A stretch of 64,000 nucleotides of DNA from Chitinophaga sp. YR627. Its GTDB lineage: Bacteria > Bacteroidota > Bacteroidia > Chitinophagales > Chitinophagaceae. This document shows positions 44,267 to 53,721 of the stretch, piece after piece. The DNA is taken from assembly GCF_900114995.1 (NCBI RefSeq), contig NZ_FOUX01000002.1, positions 1,550,001-1,614,000 on the forward strand. The letters run 5' to 3'. Within the stretch, counting starts at the first letter, position 1, and each line of letters begins with the position of its first letter. The translations under genes and the position numbers were made by a program. A model generated the notes under the pieces. It was not told the origin of the DNA. It saw only the letters and a program-made list of their open reading frames with translations, and did no database searches.

Positions 44267-45085
44267 ATGAATACCGATACTTCGAACTGGGGAGATCTGA
44301 TATTTGATAAACTACACAGATGGACGGCTGCGGGGATTAAAATGTTGCCTAATATGGCCGTTGCCGCATTGGTGGTCATTGCATTCTTTTTTCTGGCCAG
44401 GCTGATCAAACTGCTGGTGTATAAGTTCGTACTAAAGGTATCGCATACGCCAGCCCTGAGTGGCCTATTTGCTAACCTGATATCTGTGCTGGTCACCCTG
44501 ATCGGTCTGTTTGTCGCCCTGGATGTACTGAAACTGGAAAAGGCGGTGTCTTCTCTCCTTGCCGGCGCCGGTATCATCGGTCTGGCTTTGGGTTTTGCTT
44601 TCCAGGACCTTACGGCCAATTTCATCTCGGGTATCTTTATCACTTTCCGCCGGCCTTTTGAAGTAGGTCATCAGATAGAGACCAATGGATTTACGGGTAA
44701 TGTGGAGGAAATACAGCTGCGCTCTACGCTGATCCGCACAATGGATGGACTGCATGTCATTATCCCCAACAAGGAGATCTTCCAGAAACCAATCATCAAT
44801 CACTCCCTGACACCGGAAAGACGGGCAGAGATCACGTTCAATGTTCCGGCGGTACATGACAGTACCTTGCAGATAAAGCAACTGATCACAGCTGCATTGA
44901 AGGATGTGGATAATCTCTCTGAAAAACAGGAGCCCGCTGTCTATTTCTCGAATATAGACGGGGCTAATCTCAAAGTCACTGTTTCCTGCTGGATCATCAA
45001 CCAGGACATACGCACTTTCGAAAACACAAAGAATGAAATCATTATAAAGATAACCACTGTGTTAAAGGACGGTAAGCTGATCTGA
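44267..45085 (+). CDS. Small-conductance mechanosensitive channel (MscS family)
   Basis: 272 residues. Three N-terminal membrane spans lead to the pore helix and the signature GAGIIGLALGFAFQDLTANF, then the beta domain FRRPFEVGHQIETNGFTGNV and the cytoplasmic cage. The size matches E. coli MscS (286). It opens on membrane tension to release solutes after osmotic downshock. Divergent from the chitobiase gene (151-bp gap), followed after 39 bp by the glutamate-synthase-like gene. Confidence 0.93.
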   Translation: MNTDTSNWGDLIFDKLHRWTAAGIKMLPNMAVAALVVIAFFFLARLIKLLVYKFVLKVSHTPALSGLFANLISVLVTLIGLFVALDVLKLEKAVSSLLAGAGIIGLALGFAFQDLTANFISGIFITFRRPFEVGHQIETNGFTGNVEEIQLRSTLIRTMDGLHVIIPNKEIFQKPIINHSLTPERRAEITFNVPAVHDSTLQIKQLITAALKDVDNLSEKQEPAVYFSNIDGANLKVTVSCWIINQDIRTFENTKNEIIIKITTVLKDGKLI

Positions 45086-45124
45086 TTTTTCCTATCTTAG
45101 CCCCTTATTAAAGGGAGCTTATAT

Positions 45125-46684
45125 ATGAAAGGATTTATTGCTTTTACATTAGTCAGCCTGGCTTTTATAACCGGTTTGGGATACTTTTTTCCCTGGGCAT
45201 GGTGGTTATTGGTGCCGGTTGCGCCATTGATTATCACCGGATTGGTGGATATCACCCAAAAAAGACATGCCATTATGCGTAACTACCCGATTGTGGGTCG
45301 TCTGCGCTATTTTATGGAGGACATCCGTCCGAAGATCTATCAGTATTTCGTAGAAAGCGACATCGATGGTAGTCCGATCAACCGTGTTGACCGCTCCACG
45401 ATCTATCAGCGTGCAAAAAGGGAATTAAACTCTCAACCGTTTGGTACCCAGTTCAATGTATACGCTGAAGGTTACGAGTGGATGGCGCATTCCATTGCGC
45501 CAAGGGCATTCGAAAGTATGAATAAAGACCCAAGGGTACTGATTGGCGGTAGTGACTGTAAACAGCCCTATTCTGCCAGTATCCTGAATGTGTCAGCCAT
45601 GAGTTATGGTTCCCTCAGTTCCAATGCGGTAGAAGCACTGAACGGAGGCGCCAAACTGGGCGGTTTTGCACATAATACCGGCGAGGGCGGTATCAGTGAA
45701 CACCACCTGAACCAGGGCGGTGATATCATCTGGCAGATCGGTACCGGTTATTTTGGTTGTCGTAATGCGGAAGGTAATTTTGATGAGAAATTGTTCTCCG
45801 AAAAATGCGCCCTCCCCAATATCAAGATGATCGAACTGAAAATATCACAGGGTGCAAAACCAGGACACGGTGGTATATTACCTGCGTCCAAGAACACGCC
45901 TGAGATTGCAGCGATCCGTCACGTGAAACCGCACACCACTGTTGCTTCACCTCCTTATCATACTGCATTCGGTTCTCCAAGACAGATGGTGCAGTTCATC
46001 TCCCGTATGCGTCAGCTGAGCGATGGTAAGCCTGTTGGTTTTAAGCTCTGTATTGGTCAGAAAAGAGAGTTCCATGCCATCTGTAAAGCGATGCTGGAAA
46101 CCGGCTTTTATCCTGACTTTATCACTGTTGATGGTGGTGAAGGTGGTACCGGTGCAGCGCCTCCTGAATTCTCCAACTCAGTAGGTATGCCCCTGATGGA
46201 TGCGCTGGCTTTTGTACATGATACCCTGACCGGCTACAACATCCGTCATAAAGTAAAACTGATCGCATCCGGTAAAGTACTCACAGGTTTCCATCTGCTC
46301 CGTGCCATGGCATTAGGTGCTGACGCCTGCAACAGTGCACGTGCAATGATGATGGCCCTGGGTTGTATACAGGCCCTGGTGTGTAATACCAACAAGTGTC
46401 CAACCGGCGTGGCTACCCAGGACAAATGGCTGATGGCTGGTCTTGTGGTGGATGATAAAAAACATCGTGTGGCCAACTATCACCAGGATACCATCGAAAG
46501 CGCGATCGAACTCGCTGCTGCCGCCGGACTGGATACACCGCACGGTATTACCCGTAGTCATATTTCCCGTCGTGTGTTTATGAACCAGGTGAAGACCTTT
46601 GAAGAGATCTATCCGGGTGCACAGGTAGGAGGATTGCTGAATAGTCAGGAAATGGAGACGATCAGTATTGATAAATGGCAGTAG
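45125..46684 (+). CDS. Membrane-anchored FMN-binding glutamate synthase-like protein
   Basis: 519 residues. Two N-terminal hydrophobic spans (about 2-45; FIAFTLVSLAFITGLGYFF and WWLLVPVAPLIITGL) precede a GltB-type synthase domain. Motifs include SAMSYGSLSSNAVEALNGGA, GEGGISEHHLNQGG, ISQGAKPGHGGILPASK, VDGGEGGTGAAPPEF for FMN and CNTNKCPTGVATQ, whose cysteines resemble the iron-sulfur segment of GltB. It lacks the amidotransferase and GltD parts, so it is not a complete glutamate synthase. The family name reflects the fold; the reaction is unknown, perhaps an FMN-dependent oxidoreductase at the inner membrane. Confidence 0.88.
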   Translation: MKGFIAFTLVSLAFITGLGYFFPWAWWLLVPVAPLIITGLVDITQKRHAIMRNYPIVGRLRYFMEDIRPKIYQYFVESDIDGSPINRVDRSTIYQRAKRELNSQPFGTQFNVYAEGYEWMAHSIAPRAFESMNKDPRVLIGGSDCKQPYSASILNVSAMSYGSLSSNAVEALNGGAKLGGFAHNTGEGGISEHHLNQGGDIIWQIGTGYFGCRNAEGNFDEKLFSEKCALPNIKMIELKISQGAKPGHGGILPASKNTPEIAAIRHVKPHTTVASPPYHTAFGSPRQMVQFISRMRQLSDGKPVGFKLCIGQKREFHAICKAMLETGFYPDFITVDGGEGGTGAAPPEFSNSVGMPLMDALAFVHDTLTGYNIRHKVKLIASGKVLTGFHLLRAMALGADACNSARAMMMALGCIQALVCNTNKCPTGVATQDKWLMAGLVVDDKKHRVANYHQDTIESAIELAAAAGLDTPHGITRSHISRRVFMNQVKTFEEIYPGAQVGGLLNSQEMETISIDKWQ

Positions 46685-46701
46685 AGCGCTGCGCTTGTGG
46701 C

Positions 46702-46890
46702 AATTAAGAATTAAAAATTAAGGATTAAGAATCTGAGGCAATAGGATTTTCAAAAATGATTTATTTTCAGAGTTAGTCTTTAAAACAAATAAAAAGCAAA
46801 TGCGCTTCAAATGTTGAAGCGCATTTGCTTTTTATACAGGCAATGATTTCCCCAATTCTTAATTCTTAATCCTTAATTCTTAATTTTTTT
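46702..46890. repeat. Palindromic intergenic module (copy B)
   Basis: Left arm of AATTAAGAATT-type units (46702-46732), right arm inverted (46854-46890), with a perfect 17-bp match between 46716-46732 and 46862-46878. A strong hairpin sits between. The hairpin stem agrees with copy A at 17 of 20 positions, and the three differences are compensated on the other strand. Confidence 0.75.
46789..46835. terminator. Bidirectional terminator inside module B
   Basis: A perfect 22-bp stem (46789-46810 with 46814-46835, loop ATG), A-rich on the left and T-rich on the right (GCTTTTTAT). It would stop transcripts from the glutamate-synthase-like gene before the protease gene. Confidence 0.87.
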
Positions 46891-46934
46891 ACTACATTCA
46901 TTCTGTCGACCAAAACTAAAATTGTTGCCCATCC

Positions 46935-49748
46935 ATGAATGCCCGCTTGCTGAAATTCAGTCTATTCCTTTTACTTCACCTATGCATTGTATCTCAACTA
47001 TTTGCACAGGAACGTCTGCGCATTGACAGTATCAGTGTCCTGTATGCAGATACCAGCGGCCAGGCTTCGCCCTATTTTCTGGTCAGATTCAGGGATTTTC
47101 CGGGGAATGAAGTGCTGTCCAGACATGGACTCGTCCGCTCATTAAGCAGTGAACATCACATCCTGCAGGATGTCAGATTTGATACTGCAGAGGTCAAAAA
47201 GGTGCTCACTATTAATAAAGCGAATTATAACTGGAAATGCAGCGATCAGCTGGTACAGGAACTGAGTAAAACTACGTTGCAGGATAGCATACGGGTACAG
47301 GTATCTTATACACAGGACATCCGGCAGTTACGCTATTGCCGTCCTTTCAGTATTGCGACGGATTACCCGGTGGCGCTGGCAGTCGTGCAGAAGAGAGACT
47401 GGGTATTATTCACCGCACAGGAACAGGTACGTTTTGCCGACAGATTACGTACACCGCAAACAGAGGTGATCATCAACAATGCATTACCTTCCATTGACTT
47501 TATTAACGCATTACAGCAACAATATCCTGATCTGCAGGGGGCACATCATATCGTGGGCATCAAGGAAGAACTGTTTGACACAACAGACATTGACCTGCTG
47601 GGCAAATCAGTTCCTTCTCCCCTGGCTGCCAATACCCTGAATCCGCATGCGACCATGATGGCCACCCTGATCGCAGGGACCGGGAATGCAGGGCTAAGAG
47701 GAAAAGGCGTAGCAATCAAAGCAAGGCTCAGTTCTTCCGACTACCTGCGCCTCCTGCCCGATCCAAATGATTACTTCAAAAACGCAGGTATCAGTCTGCA
47801 GAATCACTCCTACGGTACCACCATCGAAAACCAATATGCCGCAGAAGCGGCCGCATATGACGCGCAGGTGTTTACACTGGATACCCTGTTACATGTCTTT
47901 TCTTCTGGTAATATCGGCAATACGGCCCCACAGGAGGGACTTTATAAAGGCCTGACGGGGTACGCTAACCTGAGCGGTACTTTCAAACAATCCAAAAATG
48001 TACTCATAGCCGGCGGCGTAGATACCAATTACTTTGTACCCGCACTAAGTTCCAAAGGACCCACTTTTGACGGACGCATTACGCCGCAGGTGGTTGCCTT
48101 CGGACAAGCCGGTACATCAGACGCAGCTGCGACTACCACCGGCATTGCCACACTGGTACAGGAGGCTTATATGCAGACATATAGCGGAAGGCCATCCGCC
48201 TCCATGGTAAAAGCGATACTGATCAATAGTGCGGATGATACCGGTACACCCGGCCCGGATTATAGCAGCGGTTTTGGTATCCTGAACGCATTGGCGGCTG
48301 TAAAAACAATAAAGGATAAACACGTATTCAGCGGCGTAGTTGCTGCGAATAATACCGCCAGTTTTCCACTGACGATCCCGGCTAATACAGCCCTTCTAAA
48401 AGCAACACTCGTATGGAATGATCCTCCGGCTTCAGAGCTGGCCGTAAAAGCCCTGCTGAATGACCTGGACCTTTCTTTTACAGAAGAAACCGGAAAGCAG
48501 CACCTTCCCTGGGTATTGAGCACTTATCCACATGCAGATTCACTAAAGAAACCTGCCTATAAGGGACGTGATACCCTGAATAACATTGAACAGATCACCA
48601 TCGATATGCCGACAGCAGGCAAAGGAGAGTTGATCGTACGCGCCGGTCAGCTACGTGCTGGTACTACACAACGTTTTTCACTGGCGTATCAGTTTGTGCC
48701 GGTATCTTCTTTTGAATGGCAATATCCGGCGGCAGGGGAACAACTCATTTCCGGCAGCAATATATCCGTTCGCTGGCGCACCCTGCATCCCGGCAATGGC
48801 ACACTGGCTTACAGTATCGACAGTGGCGCTACCTGGACGATCATCGCAGCCAATATCCCCTTATATGCCGGCAATACCCGCTGGAATATCCCGGCAGTAT
48901 TCAGTCAGGGTTTACTGCGTATCACAGCTACAGATACCAGCTGGATCAGCGCTCCTTTCAATATATCGCCACCCGTAGGGATCAATATCGGCTTTAACTG
49001 TCCGGATACGTTGCAGGTCTACTGGCGGAGCATACAAAATGCAGCCGCCTATGATGTACAGACGGTGACAGGACAAACCCTCTCCCGGCTGACACTCACT
49101 CCTGATACCATCCTCTCTATCCCTAAAACCCAGTTACATTCTTCCTTTATCACCATCCGTCCTGTGCATAAAGATGGATGGACCGGTATGCAGAGCAGCA
49201 CCTACAACTATGACCAGCAGGGTGTTAGCTGCTTCTTCCGGCAGGTCCTGGCTGATGTAATGGAAGATAACAGTGTTGATATTTCCGTGGTGCTGAGTTC
49301 TTTACTGCGGATAAAGAAAGTTTATTGGGAAAGACTGCAGGGGAATGATTTTGTGACGCTTTCTTCACAGGATATTGGTGCGGAAGATACTTACATCTTT
49401 AAAGATATTCCGGGACGTTCCGGCATCTTCTATTACAGGGTTAAACTGGAGCTGACAGACGGACGGATCATCTATTCTGATATCCAGTCGATACAGCTGC
49501 TGATCAACCAGGATTTCCACCTTTTCCCGGTACCGGCAGGACAGGAATTAACCCTGATCAGCAACAGACTGGGCGACTTCCAGGTACGGATCGCAGACAT
49601 GACCGGACGTACCATCTTTATAGGCCCGCTTACCAGTGTACGACAGACATATTCCCTAAAAGGAATAGCGCCCGGCGTATACCTGTGTGTGATATACGAG
49701 GGCGCTCAGAAAATATTTGTAAAACGCTTTATTAAAGCGGGTGATTAA
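46935..49748 (+). CDS. Secreted subtilisin-like (S8) protease with type IX sorting domain
   Basis: 937 residues with a signal peptide (FSLFLLLHLCIVSQLFAQ). The S8 domain (about 195-460) shows NPHATMMATLIAGTGN with the catalytic His (about 238), LQNHSYGT with the oxyanion-type Asn, and GQAGTSDAAATTTGIATLV with the catalytic Ser (about 394). The catalytic Asp segment reads GIKEELFDTTDID instead of a standard VxxxDTGxD, so the exact acid is uncertain. Beta-sandwich and Ig-like modules follow. The last 75 residues (FHLFPVPAGQELTLIS, MTGRTIFIG, IAPGVYLCVI) form a T9SS type A sorting domain, so it is probably exported to the cell surface or medium. The stop is 1 bp from the convergent fucosidase end. 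Confidence 0.88.
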   Translation: MNARLLKFSLFLLLHLCIVSQLFAQERLRIDSISVLYADTSGQASPYFLVRFRDFPGNEVLSRHGLVRSLSSEHHILQDVRFDTAEVKKVLTINKANYNWKCSDQLVQELSKTTLQDSIRVQVSYTQDIRQLRYCRPFSIATDYPVALAVVQKRDWVLFTAQEQVRFADRLRTPQTEVIINNALPSIDFINALQQQYPDLQGAHHIVGIKEELFDTTDIDLLGKSVPSPLAANTLNPHATMMATLIAGTGNAGLRGKGVAIKARLSSSDYLRLLPDPNDYFKNAGISLQNHSYGTTIENQYAAEAAAYDAQVFTLDTLLHVFSSGNIGNTAPQEGLYKGLTGYANLSGTFKQSKNVLIAGGVDTNYFVPALSSKGPTFDGRITPQVVAFGQAGTSDAAATTTGIATLVQEAYMQTYSGRPSASMVKAILINSADDTGTPGPDYSSGFGILNALAAVKTIKDKHVFSGVVAANNTASFPLTIPANTALLKATLVWNDPPASELAVKALLNDLDLSFTEETGKQHLPWVLSTYPHADSLKKPAYKGRDTLNNIEQITIDMPTAGKGELIVRAGQLRAGTTQRFSLAYQFVPVSSFEWQYPAAGEQLISGSNISVRWRTLHPGNGTLAYSIDSGATWTIIAANIPLYAGNTRWNIPAVFSQGLLRITATDTSWISAPFNISPPVGINIGFNCPDTLQVYWRSIQNAAAYDVQTVTGQTLSRLTLTPDTILSIPKTQLHSSFITIRPVHKDGWTGMQSSTYNYDQQGVSCFFRQVLADVMEDNSVDISVVLSSLLRIKKVYWERLQGNDFVTLSSQDIGAEDTYIFKDIPGRSGIFYYRVKLELTDGRIIYSDIQSIQLLINQDFHLFPVPAGQELTLISNRLGDFQVRIADMTGRTIFIGPLTSVRQTYSLKGIAPGVYLCVIYEGAQKIFVKRFIKAGD

Positions 49749-49749
49749 A

Positions 49750-51198
49750 CTATCTGATCTTCACAACGAACATATTGTTACCAAGATCACCCGGACGTAA
49801 GCCCGACAGATCTACTACGCAGTCTTTTCCCTGCTGTTTCCAGGTGAAGGCTTTGTCACTGCCCAGAATCACTGCTTTCGCCTGTTTAGCCGGTGTAAAG
49901 TCTTTGATACGCAGCTGTGGAGTATAACCAGTTGCGATACAGTATAAAGCGTCGTCCTTTTTCGTAAAGAATAGCTCGATGTGTGCATATTCTTTGGAAG
50001 GCTTTATCATCCTGGCAACGTTATAGTCTGACATAAAGCTGGCTTCCTTTACCACCGGACGGTTGCCCGCACTCCATTGACGAGTTTCTTTCCATGGTGT
50101 GGTATTGTAAATAGCTTCTCCATTGATTTCCAGCCAGGCGCCGATATCCACCAGGCGTTGCTGCATGATCACCGGAATTCTGCCATCAGCGGTGGGGCCG
50201 ATATCCAGTAAGAGGTTACCACCACGGGATACGATGTCAACCAGCAATACGACCAGGTCATTACTCTTTTTGTAATCATTTACTGTCTCCATCCGGTTGT
50301 AACCATAGGAACTGCCAATACCCTGGCTTTCTTCCCATACCACACCCGGCTGCATACCACTCCCATATTCAGAAGTCAGATAGGTAGCGCCGTTGTTATG
50401 TCCCCTGGTATTGCTACCCCAGCGATCATCCACCGCTACTTCGTCCTTTACAGGTGATTCATTGAATAACCAGGCCAGCAATTCCGCACTGTGCCAGGCG
50501 GTATCTGACTGTTCCCATTCTCCGTCAGAGAAGATCACAGAAGGTTTATAACGGGTCACCAGGTCTTTGAACTGAGGCGTCATCACGTTTTTCACGTAGC
50601 TGGCCTTGTCTTTCTTCCAGAGTGGGTTGAACCACTCGTATAAGGAGTAATAATATCCCATTTTCAGTCCGGCTTTTCTTACCTCGCTGGTCAGGTCACC
50701 CAGCAGGTCTCTTTTAGGTGTACCGGTCACGGCATTCCAGGGTCTGCCCCATACAGAATCAGCCTGTTTATTATCCCAGAGGCAGTAGCCTTCATGGTGT
50801 TTGGAGGTCAGCACGACATATTTGGCACCGGAACGTTTGAAGACGTCGGCCCACTGTGCAGGATCAAATAACTCGGCTTTGAACTGTGATTCAAACTGCT
50901 GATAGCCAAAGTCCTTTCCATAGTTTTTATCATGAAAAGCGCGTACTTTCTTATGCGTTTCATCATTAGCACCATCCAGCTGATACCAGTACCATTCTGA
51001 ATAACCACCCGGACCGACCACTGCAAAGGAAGGTACCGCATACACACCCCAGTGTATGAAGATCCCGAACTTCGCCTGATTGAACCAGGCAGGGATACCT
51101 CGCTTGTTCAACGATGCCCAGTCGGCAGAATATTTCTGGGCGGCCAGTGGCGCACAGCCTAAGAGGAATGCGGCTGCATAGAGAATGATCTTTTTCAT
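49750..51198 (-). CDS. Secreted alpha-L-fucosidase (GH29)
   Basis: 482 residues with a signal peptide (MKKIILYAAAFLLGCAPLAA). The GH29 barrel shows WFNQAKFGIFIHWGVYAVPS, the YVVLTSKHHEGYCLWDN segment with the conserved histidines, and IFSDGEWEQSD with the probable nucleophile Asp (about residue 224). IVSRGGNLLLDIGPTADGRI is also classic GH29. It releases L-fucose from glycans, probably in the periplasm. No fucose pathway or SusCD pair is adjacent. No terminator lies between it and the tail-to-tail protease gene. Confidence 0.93.
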   Translation of the reverse strand: MKKIILYAAAFLLGCAPLAAQKYSADWASLNKRGIPAWFNQAKFGIFIHWGVYAVPSFAVVGPGGYSEWYWYQLDGANDETHKKVRAFHDKNYGKDFGYQQFESQFKAELFDPAQWADVFKRSGAKYVVLTSKHHEGYCLWDNKQADSVWGRPWNAVTGTPKRDLLGDLTSEVRKAGLKMGYYYSLYEWFNPLWKKDKASYVKNVMTPQFKDLVTRYKPSVIFSDGEWEQSDTAWHSAELLAWLFNESPVKDEVAVDDRWGSNTRGHNNGATYLTSEYGSGMQPGVVWEESQGIGSSYGYNRMETVNDYKKSNDLVVLLVDIVSRGGNLLLDIGPTADGRIPVIMQQRLVDIGAWLEINGEAIYNTTPWKETRQWSAGNRPVVKEASFMSDYNVARMIKPSKEYAHIELFFTKKDDALYCIATGYTPQLRIKDFTPAKQAKAVILGSDKAFTWKQQGKDCVVDLSGLRPGDLGNNMFVVKIR

Positions 51199-51348
51199 AA
51201 CAGTAGTTGATAGTAAGAGACCGTGATTGATAAACGATATTTAAATATAAAATGACAGGGCATGAATTCCTAATAGCATCTGCACCTGAACCGGTAGTAT
51301 ATTCAGGGAATGTGAAGGCGTCATCAGCTCAGCCGGTGAATTAAATAG

Positions 51349-51384
51349 AAATAGGCTGTCTGCCATATAGCAAACAGCCTATTC
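51349..51384 (-). terminator. Terminator of the gnd-zwf-pgl operon
   Basis: A 10-bp stem (AATAGGCTGT with ACAGCCTATT) with inner TGC/GCA pairs, followed on the minus strand by TCTATTTAATT. It lies about 50 nt beyond the pgl stop. A second small hairpin (GGATAGTCA/TGACTATCC, 51401-51419) lies between. Nothing else was seen in the 233-bp gap. Confidence 0.7.
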
Positions 51385-51431
51385 TGTTGGTTATTTCAGT
51401 GGATAGTCAGTGACTATCCTGTTGATTTTAT

Positions 51432-52157
51432 TTACATCTCCAGCGCTCCTGCAGCTGCTTCATCCACAAACCAGTGCAGTTCTCCATCCTGTGGACGGAT
51501 CAGCTGGGAAGGGAATTTTTCAGCGTCGAAGTCGCCTTCTATTACACTTTTCAGCGTCAGGGCTTTACCGTTACCGGTAGCCATGAATACTACGCAGGCA
51601 GCTTCATTTACAACTGGAGCCGTCAGTGTGATACGGTACATATCCTGCGCCTGCAGGAAGAAGGCTTTTACCCACGCTTTCTTTTCGTGTACGATCGGCA
51701 GACCGGGGAAGAGGGACAGGGTATGTCCGTCGTCGCCCATACCTAACAGTACGAGATCAAAAGTGGTATCGCTGTCTTCGAAGTATTGCTTCAGGATAGA
51801 CTCGTATTCTTTTGCTGCGGCTTCCGGTTCGATATCCGTGCGCATTACATGGATATTTTCAGAAGGTACACCTACTACGTCCAGCAGGGTTTCGTAAGCC
51901 ATACGGGCATTGTTACGCTCATCTTCAAAAGGTACAGCCCTTTCGTCGCCCCAGAAGAAGTGAATTTTCTCCCATGGGATGATCAGTTTATAAGGCTCTT
52001 TTGTGAGCAGCGTGTATAATGCCTTTGGCGTACTTCCCCCGGAGAGCGCCCATGTAAAGATGGGCTGGTCCTGTAATACTTCCTGGATGTAATTGCTGAT
52101 CCAGGCGGCCAGGTTTTCACTCAGTTCCTGGGTGTTCTTTGCTATGTGTAATTCCAT
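51432..52157 (-). CDS. pgl: 6-phosphogluconolactonase
   Basis: 241 residues, DevB-type. ALSGGSTPKALYTLL near residue 40 binds phosphate, FFWGDERAVPFEDERNNARM is the family signature, and LLGMGDDGHTLSLFPG holds the active-site region. It hydrolyses 6-phosphogluconolactone to 6-phosphogluconate, the second step of the oxidative pentose phosphate pathway. It is 5 bp downstream of zwf and last in the gnd-zwf-pgl run. Confidence 0.94.
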   Translation of the reverse strand: MELHIAKNTQELSENLAAWISNYIQEVLQDQPIFTWALSGGSTPKALYTLLTKEPYKLIIPWEKIHFFWGDERAVPFEDERNNARMAYETLLDVVGVPSENIHVMRTDIEPEAAAKEYESILKQYFEDSDTTFDLVLLGMGDDGHTLSLFPGLPIVHEKKAWVKAFFLQAQDMYRITLTAPVVNEAACVVFMATGNGKALTLKSVIEGDFDAEKFPSQLIRPQDGELHWFVDEAAAGALEM

Positions 52158-52162
52158 TTCTC

Positions 52163-53668
52163 TTATTTAGGTAGATTGATCCAGGCATGTCCATCTCTTG
52201 CGATCATGGCGTCTGCATCTTCAGGACCCCAGGAATCAGGAGCGTAGTTAGGGAAGTCAACCGGAGTGCGGGATTCCCATGTTTCCAGGATCGGCATTAC
52301 CACTTTCCAGGCAGCTTCTACCTGGTCAGCACGCATGAACAGGGTAGCATCTCCTTCCATTACATCCAGCAGCAGTGTTTCGTATGCTTCAGGCGCATGG
52401 TCATCACCGTACTGACGATCGAAGTTGAATACCATTTCCACTGGGTCCAGTTCCATGCTCTGACCCGGGCGTTTTGCCTGGAAGCGGATACGGATATCCA
52501 TTTCCGGCTGGATGCTGATGGTCAGGCGGTTTGGACGCCATGTTTCTGCTGATTCGGCAGGGAACGCGTAGTGCGGCGCCTGACGGAACTGCAGCGTGAT
52601 ATTGGTCGCTTTCTGGTGCATGTTCTTACCGGTACGTACATAGAACGGTACACCCTGCCAGCGCCAGTTGTCAACATAGAATTTAACGGCTGCGTAAGTT
52701 TCAGTAGCTGATTCAGGATCTACACCTTTCTCTTCACGGTAACCAGGCATCTGTTTACCTTGTCTCCAGCCAGCAGAATACTGACCACGTACAGCGTTCT
52801 CATGGATCTTATCCTTGGTGAACTTACGGATTGCGTTCAGTACGTCCACTTTCTTGTTACGGATCTCGTTTGCATCGAATGATACAGGCGCTTCCATAGC
52901 GATCATACACATTACCTGCAGGATGTGGTTCTGCACCATATCGCGCAGTGCACCGGAGTTCTCGTAGTAACCGCCACGACCTTCCAGGCCTACGGTTTCG
53001 GAAGCGGTGATCTGTATGTGATCTATGTAGTTTCGATTCCATAAAGGCTCAAACAGCGCATTCGCAAAACGCAGCGCGATGAGGTTCTGTACGGTTTCTT
53101 TACCGAGGTAGTGGTCAATACGGTAGATCTGTTCTTCAGAGAACATGCTTAACAGCAGTTCATTCAGTTCATGTGCACTTTGCAGGTCATGACCGAATGG
53201 CTTTTCTACCACGATACGGGTGCTGTGCTTATCGCTGCAAAGGTTCAGGGAACCCAGTTTCTGTGCGATAGCAGGCATCAGCTGCGGAGCAACTGACAGA
53301 TAGAAGATAACATTAGGATGTTCACCCCATTCTTCTTCTTTTGCCTTTACATAATCAGTGATAGCGCTGTAAGCGGATCTGTCTTCCGCGTCCATCTGCA
53401 AATAGGTAACATGCTGACTGAAATCGTCCCAGTGGCCATTCTGCTCTCCTTTACGACGGGAGAACTTCTTGATACCATCCAGCAAACGTTCCCTGTAAGC
53501 GCTATTGTCATATGGGCTACGGCCAATACCGGCAATTGCAAATTTTTCCGGCATGTAATTATCGAGGAACAGGTTGTATAAAGCCGGCGAAAGTTTTCTG
53601 TAATTCAGGTCACCGCTGCCGCCGAAGATGAAGATGATGGAAGCAGGCGGACGTTTATGATTCTGCAT
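52163..53668 (-). CDS. zwf: Glucose-6-phosphate 1-dehydrogenase
   Basis: 501 residues, normal length. The coenzyme loop FGGSGDLNYRKLSPALY is a variant of GxxGDL, RIDHYLGKETVQNLIALRFA holds the active-site His and Lys, and the C-terminal DYAPDSWGPEDAD-type end is conserved. It oxidises glucose 6-phosphate, giving NADPH. Transcription order is gnd, zwf, pgl, covering the oxidative branch in one operon; a hairpin lies in the 53-bp gnd-zwf gap. Confidence 0.95.
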   Translation of the reverse strand: MQNHKRPPASIIFIFGGSGDLNYRKLSPALYNLFLDNYMPEKFAIAGIGRSPYDNSAYRERLLDGIKKFSRRKGEQNGHWDDFSQHVTYLQMDAEDRSAYSAITDYVKAKEEEWGEHPNVIFYLSVAPQLMPAIAQKLGSLNLCSDKHSTRIVVEKPFGHDLQSAHELNELLLSMFSEEQIYRIDHYLGKETVQNLIALRFANALFEPLWNRNYIDHIQITASETVGLEGRGGYYENSGALRDMVQNHILQVMCMIAMEAPVSFDANEIRNKKVDVLNAIRKFTKDKIHENAVRGQYSAGWRQGKQMPGYREEKGVDPESATETYAAVKFYVDNWRWQGVPFYVRTGKNMHQKATNITLQFRQAPHYAFPAESAETWRPNRLTISIQPEMDIRIRFQAKRPGQSMELDPVEMVFNFDRQYGDDHAPEAYETLLLDVMEGDATLFMRADQVEAAWKVVMPILETWESRTPVDFPNYAPDSWGPEDADAMIARDGHAWINLPK

Positions 53669-53687
53669 AACAACTATATTTTATAGC

Positions 53688-53714
53688 TGAGAGTCCGCCT
53701 GTGGCGGACTCTCA
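53688..53714. terminator. 12-bp hairpin between gnd and zwf
   Basis: A perfect stem TGAGAGTCCGCC/GGCGGACTCTCA with a 3-nt loop. On the minus strand (the direction of transcription) the following bases AGCTATAAAATAT do not make a T-tract, so it is more likely a processing or mRNA-stability hairpin than a full terminator. On the plus strand a CTTTTTATT run does follow. Confidence 0.55.
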
Positions 53715-53721
53715 ATACTTT

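Noticed and set aside
53688..53714. Hairpin between gnd and zwf as a true operon break
   Set aside because: No T-tract in the direction of transcription, so the genes are still treated as one operon.
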